Shown here in pieces: positions 15,319-24,407 of a DNA stretch of 38,970 nucleotides (positions are counted from its first letter, which is position 1; each line of letters begins with the position of its first letter). The DNA comes from Pseudomonadota bacterium (GTDB taxonomy: Bacteria > Desulfobacterota > Binatia > Binatales > Binataceae): positions 1-38,970 of the forward strand of contig JAJPIF010000010.1 in NCBI GenBank assembly GCA_021324885.1, read 5' to 3'. The notes under the pieces are model-generated. The model was not told the DNA's origin, ran no database searches, and worked only from the letters and a program-made list of their open reading frames with translations. The translations under genes and the position numbers were made by a program.

Positions 15319-15566
15319 GGTCGAGTTCCTCCTGCGCGCGCAAAGGAGTGCCGCGACCAAGTTAGCCGCCGCAAAGGAGTTAAACAATCGTCTCGAAAGC
15401 TCAGCTTGCTTCGATCCTTTGGCATCCTTCCCTCGCCCTCGGCTATAAAAGTGCGCGCGTGGTTGCACCCCTTGTAATCACTCGTCCCAGTCTTCTCCAT
15501 TTGATCCGACGTTCGTTAAACCAGCCGGTCACGGCCTTAGCCGCTATATCCGAGCGCAGAAGAAGG

Positions 15567-15582
15567 CGGCCAAAAAAGGCCG
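15567..15582 (-). terminator. Small hairpin after lipoprotein gene
   Basis: CGGCC/GGCCG pair across a six-A loop (six T on the coding strand), 5 bases past the lipoprotein stop. There is no T-tail after the stem, so it is at best a weak terminator. Confidence 0.3.
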
Positions 15583-15587
15583 AGTGC

Positions 15588-15974
15588 TCATGGCTGTTCT
15601 GATTGCTGTTCGGATTGGGGTGCCGATTGCACTGGAGAGGTGGGTTGCGCGTTGATTATTTGCGGCAGCTCCTGCAGGCCGCCGCCTCCCACGTCGGGCG
15701 CCTTCACGGTGATTTGCTTGGGGATTTGGTCAGGAGGCATCTGGCTCAACATCCTGGCCACTTCTTTGGGTGGCACAGCGGGTTTGATGCCTTGGCCGAG
15801 ATTGAATTTCATGCGGTCCTTGGGGCTCATTTGCTGCCAGATGTTGACGGCCTCGGCGCCGTTGCCACGGTTAAGTGCGTCCATCATTTTTTGCTGAGGA
15901 GTCTCGCGATGAAACAGCGAACAGGCGCCTGCGCTGGCGGCAAGCAAAAGAATGAGCAGACCGCGCCTGAACAT
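15588..15974 (-). CDS. Small predicted lipoprotein, unknown function
   Basis: This 128-residue protein starts with a lipoprotein signal: RR, a hydrophobic stretch GLLILLLAASAGA, then C18 as the probable lipidated cysteine. The mature part has a short conserved-looking helical region (QQKMMDALNRGNGAEAVNIW) and a low-complexity tail rich in Q, S and P. The start at 15974 puts the signal at the N-terminus; the longer frame to 16058 overlaps ssb. It lies 16 bases after the ssb stop on the same strand, so the two may share a transcript. I do not recognise the family. Confidence 0.7.
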   Translation of the reverse strand: MFRRGLLILLLAASAGACSLFHRETPQQKMMDALNRGNGAEAVNIWQQMSPKDRMKFNLGQGIKPAVPPKEVARMLSQMPPDQIPKQITVKAPDVGGGGLQELPQIINAQPTSPVQSAPQSEQQSEQP

Positions 15975-15990
15975 CGATGTCGCTGTCGGC

Positions 15991-16416
15991 CTAAAAGGGA
16001 ATGTCCTCGTCTTCGGGCGGGGCAGGCATGTCGGGCATGGGCACCTCGCGCTGATCATCCATCATATCGATGCCGGCACCGCCGCGCGCCCCCAGAAATT
16101 GAATGCGTTGGGCCACGATTTCGGTGCGGTAGCGCTTGCCACTGCCATCTTTCGCCTCATATTGACGGTTGGAGATGCGCCCTTCGATATAAACCTGACG
16201 GCCCTTTTTGAGATACTGACCGCACAATTCCGCCAGCTTGCCCCAGGCTACGATGTTATGCCAATCGGTGCGTTCCTGGCGGGCGCCGTTGCGGTCGTTG
16301 AAAGTCTCGGTCGTCGCGATCGAGAAGCTGGCCACCGGCTGACCCGAAGGCAGGTAGCGGATCTCGGGATCCCTGCCGAGGTTGCCGATCAGAATCGCCT
16401 TATTGACTGAAGCCAT
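15991..16416 (-). CDS. ssb: Single-stranded DNA-binding protein (chromosomal copy)
   Basis: The 141-residue SSB has the OB-fold beginning ASVNKAILIGNLGRDPEIRY, with the ERTDWHNIVAWGKLAELC and KKGRQVYIEGRI strands, a glycine/proline linker and the acidic tip DEDIPF that binds replication and repair proteins. ATG 16416 is fixed by the conserved N-terminus; the open frame further upstream is non-family. It is divergent from the RNase J gene. Compared with the element SSB at 6757 it has the longer linker typical of housekeeping copies. Confidence 0.95.
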   Translation of the reverse strand: MASVNKAILIGNLGRDPEIRYLPSGQPVASFSIATTETFNDRNGARQERTDWHNIVAWGKLAELCGQYLKKGRQVYIEGRISNRQYEAKDGSGKRYRTEIVAQRIQFLGARGGAGIDMMDDQREVPMPDMPAPPEDEDIPF

Positions 16417-16597
16417 CTCCGGGCCGTCCTCTTGGGGCCAGTCAAAAACTAGCGTTTGCAGGCGGTACAGCGCAAGCGCCATGTCTTTGCGCTTCAACAG
16501 GCCCCGGACTGATTCGGTGTTTGTCGAGCGCCGCACAGGCATGGTATGCGGTGGCCGGGGTCGATATAGTGGATAAAAAGGGGCTGAGGTCAGGTTT

Positions 16598-18268
16598 ATG
16601 GAGTCGGCGGCGGGCCGCAATCGGGCGAGGGGCTCAGTAAAACTGGTGGCGCTGGGCGGGTTGGGCGAAATCGGTCTCAACCTGATGGTGCTGGAAGCGG
16701 GCGGCGAAGCTATCGTTATCGACGCCGGCGTGATGTTTCCCGAACAGCGCTCGCTCGGCGTTGACCTGCTCATCCCTGACATGACGTACCTGGACCGCCG
16801 GCCCATTGCCGGCGTCGTCCTCACCCACGCCCATGACGATCACATTGGCGCCCTGCCGTTTCTGCTCCAGCGTTATCCGGTCCCCGTCTACGGCACCGAA
16901 CTAACGCTGGCAATGGCGCGCCAGCGGCTGCTCGAGCGCGCCCCCGGGCGCGAATGGGAGTTGCGCACGATTCGCCCGCGCGAAGCTTTCGACCTCGGCC
17001 CGTTCCATATCGAACCGCTCCGCGTGACCCATTCCACACCCGACTCGCTGATGCTGGCGATCGACACTCCGGCGGGTCTGATCGTCCATACCGGTGACTT
17101 CAAGATCGATGATGCTCCGGTGGACGGCGAACGCTGCGATCTTGCCCGTCTGGGCGACCTGGCTGAGAACGGAGTCCGGCTGCTGCTTTCCGATTCCACC
17201 AATGTCGAGCGTGGCGGGCGGACGGAATCGGAAAGTTCGTTGAAACCGGTGTTGCGCGAACTGCTGCGCAAGACCAGCGGAAAGTTCCTGCTCTCCGGCT
17301 TTTCCTCGCATCTACATCGATTCCGCCAGTTCACCGAGGTCTGCCACGAGCAGGGTCGGCGCGTGGCAGTGCTGGGACGCCGTATCTCGGAGACGACCCG
17401 GCTGGGGATCGCCACCGGCCATCTGCAGTTTCCGGCTGGCACCTTTATCGACGACCGCGAGCTGGCCGATTATCCAGACCACCGCCTTGGACTTCTGACC
17501 GGGGGCAGCCAGGCCGAACCGCTGTCGGCGATGGTGCGGATTGCGGCCGGAGTGCATCCGCGCGTCCGCCTGGGGAAAGGCGACGTGGTCGTGCTTTCCT
17601 CCCGCTTCATTCCCGGCAACGAGCGCCTCATCCATAGGCTGATCAATAACCTCTACCGGCTGGGAGCCGAGGTTTATTACGAAGGCGTCGCGCCGGTGCA
17701 CGTTTCCGGACATGCCAGCCGCGAAGAACTGGCCGAAATGATTCGTATCGTGCGTCCGGAGTTCTTCGTGCCAATCCATGGCGAATACCGCCATCTGAAA
17801 CGTCACATCGACGTTGCCGTTGAGTGCGGCGTGCGGTCAAATAATTGCTTCCTGCTGCAAGACGGCGAGCCGCTGACGATCGACGGCAACGGCGCTTTTC
17901 GCGACGCCAGGGTGGAAAGCGGGCGAACGCTGTGGGACGGCCAGGCGCTGGAACCCGAAGAACTGCTGTACGAGCGTCAGGCTCTGGCGCGAAGCGGCGC
18001 GGTGGCGGTGATGCTGGTGGTCGACCATCGCAGCGGCGAAGTGCTGGCCGGACCGGATCTGATTTCGCGCGGCTTCGTGACTGGCGACGGATCATCCACT
18101 CATATGGTCCGGGCGCGCGATGAATTGCGCCGAAGCCTGGCGGGCGGACTCGCCTACCGGCGGCCGGAGCGGGAGTTGAAGGAGGAAGTCGTGCGCGCCC
18201 TGCGCGCCTACTTCGCCGAGGAAGTGGGGCGGACGCCGGTGATCCTACCGTGGGTGGCAGAGCTGTAG
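16598..18268 (+). CDS. rnj: Ribonuclease J
   Basis: The 556-residue enzyme is a metallo-beta-lactamase/beta-CASP exo- and endoribonuclease acting in RNA decay and maturation. The catalytic zinc motif HAHDDH is at residues 77-82 (H77, H79, D81, H82). The beta-CASP region follows with DSTNVE, GKFLLSGFSSHLHR, VLGRR and a C-terminal VSGHAS and PIHGEYRHL metal motif. The length equals typical RNase J. ATG 16598 follows a GAGG-rich leader. The stop overlaps the FtsK start by 19 bases, so translation may be coupled. Confidence 0.95.
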   Translation: MESAAGRNRARGSVKLVALGGLGEIGLNLMVLEAGGEAIVIDAGVMFPEQRSLGVDLLIPDMTYLDRRPIAGVVLTHAHDDHIGALPFLLQRYPVPVYGTELTLAMARQRLLERAPGREWELRTIRPREAFDLGPFHIEPLRVTHSTPDSLMLAIDTPAGLIVHTGDFKIDDAPVDGERCDLARLGDLAENGVRLLLSDSTNVERGGRTESESSLKPVLRELLRKTSGKFLLSGFSSHLHRFRQFTEVCHEQGRRVAVLGRRISETTRLGIATGHLQFPAGTFIDDRELADYPDHRLGLLTGGSQAEPLSAMVRIAAGVHPRVRLGKGDVVVLSSRFIPGNERLIHRLINNLYRLGAEVYYEGVAPVHVSGHASREELAEMIRIVRPEFFVPIHGEYRHLKRHIDVAVECGVRSNNCFLLQDGEPLTIDGNGAFRDARVESGRTLWDGQALEPEELLYERQALARSGAVAVMLVVDHRSGEVLAGPDLISRGFVTGDGSSTHMVRARDELRRSLAGGLAYRRPERELKEEVVRALRAYFAEEVGRTPVILPWVAEL

Positions 18269-20505
18269 GCGGCAACTCGCGCAAAGCTGCTTCCAACGCC
18301 GAGCGCAAAGACGAAGTCGTGCTGCTGACCGCGCCCGTTGCGGGCCAGCGGCTGGGACGGGAACTCTTCGCGCTCGCCATCCTGGCGGTCACGGCGTTCG
18401 CGGTCCTCAGTCTGACTTTTGCCCTGCTGCCGTTTCCCTCGAACCCGTGCGGACCTTTAGGACGCATTCTGTCGGAAAATCTCGAAGGTTATTTCGGATA
18501 CGGTGCGTTCCTGGCGCTCACGCTGTTGGCCGCAGCCGCCTCCGCGGTCTGGTTGGAGGCGGGATGGCACGCGCTCTTGCGACTGGGTGCCGGTGGCGCC
18601 CTTCTGTTGGTCAGCGCCTGCCTGCTGGCGGCGATGTTTGGCGGAGCTCAGGCCGGCGGAAATTTCGGCCTCGCGATCGCCAACGCGGCGCAGCTTTGGA
18701 TCGGAACCGTCGGTGCTTATCTCGCCGTCGCCATGGGACTGATCTGCGCAATCGCGCTGCTGGCCCATCGCGCGCCGACCGAATTGGCAAAAGGTTTGAT
18801 CGATTCAGCGAGACGGCCAAGCGGCACAAGCCAAAGCACCCCCGAACCTGCAAAGGACGCAGGCGCTTTCGAACTGGGCCCGCACGCGTCGATCGATCCA
18901 GAGGAACCCGGGCGGGTCGTTCAGGGCAATGGCGGTCGCGGCCTTTCGTTTTCAATCCTCGCCCGGCCCAAGCCCGAGCGCGCGTCCGTTCCGATCGTGC
19001 GCGAAAGGGGCGACTATCAACTGCCGTCGCTCACCTTGCTGGATACGCCGCCGGTCGAACATGCCAAAGTCGACGAAGCCGAGGTCAAACGCAGCGCCAG
19101 TCTGCTGGAACAGAAACTTGCCGACTTCGGCGTCCAGGGCAAAGTCGTCGAAGTGCAGCCGGGCCCGGTCGTAACGATGTACAAGTTCGAGCCCGCCTCC
19201 GGCGTCAAGGTTAGCCAGATCGTTAATCTGGCTGACGATCTTTCGATGGCGCTGAAGGCGTTGGCGATTCGCATCCAGGCGCCCGTGCCGGGCGAGGCGG
19301 TGGTAGGGATCGAAGTACCCAACCGGCGTCGCGAGAAGGTCTATCTGCGCGAAATCCTGGAATCGGAGCAGTTTGCTGCCGCGCAAAGCCATCTGACAAT
19401 TGCCCTGGGCAAGGACATCAGCGGCCAGCCGGTGGTCGCCGACCTGGCGCGGATGCCGCACCTGCTCATCGCAGGCGCCACCGGCAGCGGCAAATCGGTT
19501 TCGATTCACACAATGATCGCGTCGATCCTGTTCAATGCAACCGCTGACGACGTGCGCTTCATCCTGATCGACCCCAAGATGCTGGAGCTTTCGGTTTACG
19601 ACAATATTCCGCATCTGCTGGTCCCGGTCGTGGTCGAACCCGACAAGGCCGCCGCCGCGCTGTTGTGGGCCACGCAGGAGATGGAGAATCGCTATCGCAT
19701 GATGCGCGACATGGGAGTGCGCAACATCGACGGCTACAACCGCGCGATCGAGGCCGGCCGCCGCCCGCCAATCGTCACTGGGGCTGCTTCGAAGGACGAG
19801 GGCGATGAGAATGCGGCCGAGGAATCAGACCGCCGTAAGCCGCACAAGCTGCATAAGATGGTGATCGTGATCGATGAACTGGCGGACCTGCTGCTCAGCG
19901 AAGGCAAAGCCGTCGAGCGCGATATCACGCGGATTGCGCAAAAGGCGCGGGCGGCGGGGATCCATTTGATTCTGGCGACACAGCGCCCCTCGGTTGATGT
20001 TATCACCGGCCTGATCAAAGCCAACCTGCCGGCGCGTATTTCCTTGCAGGTTACGTCGCGCGTCGATTCGCGCACGATCCTGGATTCGATCGGCGCAGAG
20101 CGGCTGTTGGGCGAAGGCGATATGTTGTTCATGCCGCCGGGGACGGCCAAGCTGCGGCGCCTTCACGGCCCCTTCGTTTCCGAAGATGAAATCCGCAAGG
20201 TGACGGATTTTCTGCGCAGCCAGGGTGCGCCCGATTACCGGATGGAGATTCTCGAAACCACGCGCGGCGAGCCCGGCGAAGGCGGTGAAAGTTTCGAGCG
20301 CGACGAGATGTACGACGAGGCGGTGCGAATCGTACTGGAGACCAATCAGGCGTCGATTTCGATGCTGCAACGCCGACTTAGGGTCGGCTATAATCGCGCC
20401 GCGCGGATGGTGGAACAGATGGAACGCGAAGGACTGGTCGCGCCTGCCGACGGCGCCCGTCCCCGCGAAGTCCGCGCCAGCGCCTTCGGCAAGTCCGAAT
20501 CGTAG
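18250..20505 (+). CDS. ftsK: DNA translocase FtsK/SpoIIIE
   Basis: The 751-residue septal motor clears chromosome ends at division. It has four membrane segments (about 38-62, 81-103, 111-131, 149-172), a short linker, the alpha/beta motor with Walker A GATGSGKS (409-416), the DPKMLELSVYD and VIDELADL Walker B segments, ATQRPS, and a C-terminal winged-helix gamma domain (about 680-745, AASISMLQRRLRVGYNRAAR-like) for recognising polar DNA sequences. The linker is short, as in SpoIIIE. The GTG start at 18250 lies inside the RNase J gene. Confidence 0.95.
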   Translation: MGGRAVGGNSRKAASNAERKDEVVLLTAPVAGQRLGRELFALAILAVTAFAVLSLTFALLPFPSNPCGPLGRILSENLEGYFGYGAFLALTLLAAAASAVWLEAGWHALLRLGAGGALLLVSACLLAAMFGGAQAGGNFGLAIANAAQLWIGTVGAYLAVAMGLICAIALLAHRAPTELAKGLIDSARRPSGTSQSTPEPAKDAGAFELGPHASIDPEEPGRVVQGNGGRGLSFSILARPKPERASVPIVRERGDYQLPSLTLLDTPPVEHAKVDEAEVKRSASLLEQKLADFGVQGKVVEVQPGPVVTMYKFEPASGVKVSQIVNLADDLSMALKALAIRIQAPVPGEAVVGIEVPNRRREKVYLREILESEQFAAAQSHLTIALGKDISGQPVVADLARMPHLLIAGATGSGKSVSIHTMIASILFNATADDVRFILIDPKMLELSVYDNIPHLLVPVVVEPDKAAAALLWATQEMENRYRMMRDMGVRNIDGYNRAIEAGRRPPIVTGAASKDEGDENAAEESDRRKPHKLHKMVIVIDELADLLLSEGKAVERDITRIAQKARAAGIHLILATQRPSVDVITGLIKANLPARISLQVTSRVDSRTILDSIGAERLLGEGDMLFMPPGTAKLRRLHGPFVSEDEIRKVTDFLRSQGAPDYRMEILETTRGEPGEGGESFERDEMYDEAVRIVLETNQASISMLQRRLRVGYNRAARMVEQMEREGLVAPADGARPREVRASAFGKSES

Positions 20506-20516
20506 CTGGTCGAAGC

Positions 20517-20532
20517 GCGGCTAAGCAGCCGC
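20517..20532. terminator. Hairpin between convergent ftsK and nucleotidyltransferase
   Basis: GCGGCT and AGCCGC pair perfectly across an AAGC loop, just past the ftsK stop and overlapping the stop of the convergent gene. No T-tract on either side, so it could act only as a weak bidirectional terminator. Confidence 0.3.
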
Positions 20533-21447
20533 CCATTGGGGACGCATTTGCAGCCGCGCCAGAGTGTCCATGACGCGGGCGGGCTCTCCCAGGTCGCTCC
20601 ATTCAACTCCGCGTACCGGCAGGACCGCGAGATTGACCGGCACCCGGGAGAGGATCTCGGAAGAAAAATCCACGGGAGCCAGCCGTGCGTACGTCGACTT
20701 TATTTTCGCCTCCTCCAGCGCCGTTCCCAGGTAAGCGCGGAGCGCGGCCAACGATGAATAAAGCCCGGGGCGCGCCATAATCACCAGACCCAGCAGAGTC
20801 GAGATGCGTCCCACCATGACAAAGCTGTTCCACAGGCATCCGCGCTGCAGCAGTTTCTCAGCAGTGGCCTGCGGCGGTTTTTCCCAGAAACGGCGGACCT
20901 CGAAAATCCGGGCGCGATCCAAAGCCAACGATTGGGCCGGCTCGATCCATCCGTAGCCCGGTTCGGCCCGCTCCGGCCTGATGCCCAACAGCACCGTGAT
21001 TTCCGGCCGCTGCTCGACCGCATCGAACGCGGTGTCGACGTGACGCATGAAGCTCGCGTCATTGTCGACGTAGTGGTCGGAAGGAAAGATCGCCACCGAC
21101 GCCGCCGGTGCAGTCCGCGCCGCACGCAGCAGCGCGTAAACGATCGCCGCCGCTGTACCCCGTGCCTCGGGTTGCACGATGATCTGCGTTTTATCCACCT
21201 GAGCCAGAGAAGCTCGATAGAAGGGCTCATGAGCGCGATTGACGACGGTGAAGGTATCTTGCTCCTCGATCGCAATCGCGACGCGACGCCGTGTTTGTTC
21301 CAGCAGCGAAGTATTGCCGATCACAGGACAGAACTGCTTGGGCATCGGCCGGCCAACAATTTTTGCCGTCAACTGCTGCAGCCTCGAACCTTCGCCGCCC
21401 GCCAAAATGATGGCGCAGCGCCTTGGTAGTTGTGTTTGACGGTTCAT
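20521..21447 (-). CDS. Mannose-1-phosphate guanylyltransferase-like nucleotidyltransferase
   Basis: This 308-residue sugar nucleotidyltransferase starts with the family signature AIILAGGEGSRLQQLT and PMPKQFCPV, and continues with the Q-P-E-A-R-G-T base-contact strand, FPSDHYV metal loop, GYGWIEP and FWEKP motifs. It matches the catalytic half of GDP-mannose pyrophosphorylases (ManC/RfbM) and would make GDP-mannose for surface polysaccharides. There is no C-terminal isomerase or beta-helix domain. Its ATG overlaps the stop of the small upstream gene by four bases. Substrate specificity (mannose or glucose phosphate) is inferred. Confidence 0.8.
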   Translation of the reverse strand: MNRQTQLPRRCAIILAGGEGSRLQQLTAKIVGRPMPKQFCPVIGNTSLLEQTRRRVAIAIEEQDTFTVVNRAHEPFYRASLAQVDKTQIIVQPEARGTAAAIVYALLRAARTAPAASVAIFPSDHYVDNDASFMRHVDTAFDAVEQRPEITVLLGIRPERAEPGYGWIEPAQSLALDRARIFEVRRFWEKPPQATAEKLLQRGCLWNSFVMVGRISTLLGLVIMARPGLYSSLAALRAYLGTALEEAKIKSTYARLAPVDFSSEILSRVPVNLAVLPVRGVEWSDLGEPARVMDTLARLQMRPQWAAA

Positions 21448-21824
21448 CGCGGCTCCTTTCCGCCAACTTCGGCGTTGGTCCTTTCGAAGGTGGAACGAGT
21501 CGATCGCGGTTTGATGCCCAGTCGTGCCCGCAGGCGGTCAGGTTGTATGCCCAACACCTCGCATAAGTTCTCGTAGGCAAAGATATCGCGTACCCCCTTG
21601 TGGGCCGGTTCCTCGAACCATCGCCGGGTTTCCTCGAATCGAATCCGGCGTTCCCTGGTGTTGGGCTTGCGGTCGGACAGATAAATGCGCACTGCATCCA
21701 TCAGCACCGCAAGCATGAGACTTTTTTCCGCCTCGGCGCCGTAACAGGCGCGCCTGGTTAATGCATTGTATTGGGCCGGCAGTACATAACCCTCAAAAGC
21801 TTCCTTATTATCCCCAGTGATCAT
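21444..21824 (-). CDS. Small conserved protein of unknown function
   Basis: The 126-residue soluble protein is mostly helical. It has an RRACYGAEAEKSLMLAVLMDA helix, an RFEETRRWFEEP segment and DIFAYENLCEVLGIQPDRLR, ending in a small HTH-like helix pair. From memory this resembles a short unnamed family in delta-type proteobacteria with the pattern EAEEW..FSFENVCEVLGIDP; the function is not known to me. The stop overlaps the start of the guanylyltransferase-like gene (ATGA), so the two are translationally coupled, perhaps linking it to polysaccharide control. Confidence 0.7.
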   Translation of the reverse strand: MITGDNKEAFEGYVLPAQYNALTRRACYGAEAEKSLMLAVLMDAVRIYLSDRKPNTRERRIRFEETRRWFEEPAHKGVRDIFAYENLCEVLGIQPDRLRARLGIKPRSTRSTFERTNAEVGGKEPR

Positions 21825-22075
21825 TAGCGTCTCTCGTCATCGAATCCCGCAGGCGCGGCGGGAGAGTTATGGAACGATGCTGTGTGAGCCAGGCATAAAC
21901 GTCGAGCCATATCGCAAAAGACGTGCCCGCGCAGAAACCCCGATTTCGTCGAAAAGCCTGTCCAATGTGTCCGAGCGAGCCATGGAGCAGCTTCCAAAAA
22001 GCTCGCTGACCTGTGTCACAAGGCGACAGCGCGAGAGCTGGTTACACACGCCACTTCTTCGCCCCGCCGGTTTTC

Positions 22076-23410
22076 TCATCCGGACTGAACACTCGCCGCT
22101 CGCCGGAAAAAAATGGGTTCGCCGATCGGCGGGGGCAGATTTTCAAGGCCGATTAACGCCGAATCGGTGAAAATACAGGCTTCCTCAACCGTTGCGGCAA
22201 GTTCGCGCTCGTTGCCCGGCCATGAGTATCGCATCATCGCACGGATCGCGTCGTGGCTGATGCCCACAACGGCCCGGTCGAATCTCCGGTTGAAAAAAGC
22301 GATGAAATGATCGACCAGCGAAGGGATGTCGTCGCTGCGATCGCGCAGCGGCGGTATCTCCAGGGTGGAAGCACTCAGGCACTCCAATAGCTTTGGATTG
22401 AGCCGATGCGAAATGACTGCCTGGACCGGGTCACGGCTGGTCGCAGCGATTATTCGCGCGTCCAGCGGATGCTCGCGCTGGGATCCCACCGGGCGCAGTG
22501 TTCCGCATCTGATCGCGCGCAGCAGCCGACTTTGCGTTTCCAGTCCGATTTCCGTGATCTCATTGAGAAAAACCGTGCCACCGTGCGCTGCCCGCAGAAT
22601 GCCGAGATACTCGCCGCCGCGATCGGGCCATCCGAACAGCTCCCCTTCGATTAAGTCCCGCGGCAACATACCGCAGTTAAGCAGGACAAAAGGCTCGCGC
22701 GCCCGCGCGCTGCATTGGTGGACCGCGCGCGCGATGATACTTTTGCGGGTTCCCGTTTCACCGCGGATCAGGACCGTACCGCGGCTCTGACCGACGACTT
22801 CGATGTTGCGGTAAAGCTCGCGCATCGACGGATTCGATCCGACCAGCCCATGGAAGCATCTACGCCCACTGGCCGGAAGACGCGATTGCACGCGATCCTC
22901 CGCCGCAAGCCGTTCGCCGGCAACCGCGGCGTGGGAGCTGAAATAAGCGGCCATTATCAACGACGCCAGCTCCAGATTGAGATGCTCCAAAGCGCCATGG
23001 ATGGCGTATAGGGGCGGATTGACCGGAAACACGAACCGGGCGCTTTCCTGAAATAAAGCCAGGCAGGCAAACGCTTCGGCTGACGGCATCCGCCTCTGTA
23101 TCAGCAGTTCCCCAAGCCTGATCGTCTGGTGGGCGAACTGTTCCCGGTTGCCTTCCATCAATGGATCCAGGATGCGGTAGAGGGCGGATACGAAAAGATC
23201 GACGAATTCCGAATTGGACAATGAGCGCGAGTCACCAAAATAGCGCGCATAGCGCTGATACCATTGAGAGACAACTTCCTGCCGCCGCCGCACCACGGCT
23301 TCCAGCACCGGCCGCAGTCGAGCGGCCTCGCCTTCGTCAAGCAGGTTCGGGTAAGCGGGTTGCTGTCTGCCCGCGGTAGCGTCGAGGTCTCTGGCGACTC
23401 TGGGCTCCAT
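22076..23410 (-). CDS. Degenerate sigma54-activator-like AAA+ protein
   Basis: The 444-residue protein has an N-terminal helical domain (about 25-165, RsbRD_N-like in look) and an NtrC-type AAA+ domain (about 188-425). The fold markers are clear: LVGSNPSMRELY, GETGTRKS (217-224), GELFG (256-260), GGTVFLNEI (277-285) and WPGNERELAATVEEA. Key residues are altered: the GAFTGA sigma54 loop is absent (WPDRGGEYLG instead), Walker A has Arg where Gly is expected, Walker B Asp is N283, and the arginine-finger stretch is changed (LLECL). There is no C-terminal Fis-type DNA-binding domain. It is unlikely to activate sigma54; a regulatory or scaffold role is inferred. Confidence 0.8.
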   Translation of the reverse strand: MEPRVARDLDATAGRQQPAYPNLLDEGEAARLRPVLEAVVRRRQEVVSQWYQRYARYFGDSRSLSNSEFVDLFVSALYRILDPLMEGNREQFAHQTIRLGELLIQRRMPSAEAFACLALFQESARFVFPVNPPLYAIHGALEHLNLELASLIMAAYFSSHAAVAGERLAAEDRVQSRLPASGRRCFHGLVGSNPSMRELYRNIEVVGQSRGTVLIRGETGTRKSIIARAVHQCSARAREPFVLLNCGMLPRDLIEGELFGWPDRGGEYLGILRAAHGGTVFLNEITEIGLETQSRLLRAIRCGTLRPVGSQREHPLDARIIAATSRDPVQAVISHRLNPKLLECLSASTLEIPPLRDRSDDIPSLVDHFIAFFNRRFDRAVVGISHDAIRAMMRYSWPGNERELAATVEEACIFTDSALIGLENLPPPIGEPIFFRRAASVQSG

Positions 23411-23768
23411 TGTGGACCTGCTCCCTCCCCTTGAAGCTAGTCCCGCGCAGGTTCAGCCAGCTACTAGGAAAATTACCAGTACCACAAAAAGTTGCGGCCG
23501 GCACCCGAAGCAACCGCAGCTTGCCATTCAGGTTGCAGCTGTCTGAATTATGTCGGCGGACCGACTTTGGCCGCCCTTTTTGTCGCAACCAGTTGCGCCT
23601 CCACGCACAGCGGCGTCAGCCGGCGCGGCTATGCAAAGAAAACGGCGATGCGATAGCGGGTGCGGTTTTCAAGGGAAAAGTTAGCGCGAAACTGAACTGG
23701 GTCGATTCAGGAACCGTGCAGGTTATGGGCTGGATTTACCCCGACAACGGTTCTTCCTTGTTTAAGCG
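23411..23768. other. Intergenic region, no gene seen
   Basis: This 358-base gap separates two minus-strand genes. A GAACCGT/ACGGTTC inverted repeat (23711-23717 and 23747-23753, extendable to 9 positions) lies just past the response-regulator stop. The promoter of the degenerate AAA+ gene must be here, but no convincing sigma70 or sigma54 elements could be placed. Open frames on plus are shadows. Confidence 0.5.
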
Positions 23769-24407
23769 CTATTCGACGATGCCGATTTTGACTGCGTAGC
23801 GGACGAGTTCAGCCATCGTACCGACCCCCAATGCTTCCATCAATCTGTACTTGTGAAACTCGACGGTCTTTGGCGAGAGCTTAAGCGTAGCGGCGATTTC
23901 CTTGGCCTGCTTTCCTTCGGCCAGCAAACGGAGGACTTCGCGCTGGCGGCGCGTCAGCCCGTCTACCGGGCTTGTGTCATTATGCCGGCCTTCGAGAGAG
24001 TCGTTCACGGCCCGGGCGATTGATTTGGTCACATAACCGCGGCCGCCAAGCGCCTCGTTTATTGCCGTGAGCAGTTCGTTGCCGGCCGAACTTTTCAACA
24101 CATATGCGCAAGCCCCGGCCCGTATAGCCTGCCGCGCATAAATCACCTCGGGATGCATGGTAAGGAAGATGATCCTGGTATCCGGGTTCTGTTCATGGAT
24201 CTGGCGGGCCGCTTCAATGCCGTTGAGCAGCGGCATCGCCACGTCGGTGATAACGATATCAGGTTTCAGTTCAGCGGCGCTCTGCACCAGCGCGCGGCCG
24301 TCGGCGACTACACCCACGATTTCGAACTTCCGCCGGTTCAGGATTCGCCGCAGTCCCTCGATCACCACGGCGTGATCGTCCGCCAGTAAAACCCTGGTGC
24401 GTTTCAT
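23769..24407 (-). CDS. NarL/FixJ-type response regulator
   Basis: The 212-residue regulator has a receiver domain (about 4-120) with the acidic pocket D10-D11, the phosphorylation site D55 in VITDVAMP, the T residue in FLTMH and lysine K104-like in YVLKSS. A LuxR-type HTH (about 148-205) follows, with LTRRQREVLRLLAEGKQAKE. Its ATG overlaps the stop of the kinase gene (ATGA), so kinase and regulator form one two-component unit, the kinase being of the matching HisKA_3 type. The target genes are not evident; the degenerate AAA+ gene lies downstream on the same strand. Confidence 0.93.
   Translation of the reverse strand: MKRTRVLLADDHAVVIEGLRRILNRRKFEIVGVVADGRALVQSAAELKPDIVITDVAMPLLNGIEAARQIHEQNPDTRIIFLTMHPEVIYARQAIRAGACAYVLKSSAGNELLTAINEALGGRGYVTKSIARAVNDSLEGRHNDTSPVDGLTRRQREVLRLLAEGKQAKEIAATLKLSPKTVEFHKYRLMEALGVGTMAELVRYAVKIGIVE

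Noticed and set aside
23500-23540. Sigma54-type promoter (TGGCAAG then TTGC) before the degenerate AAA+ gene
   Set aside because: The GG to GC distance is two bases too long for a -24/-12 promoter.
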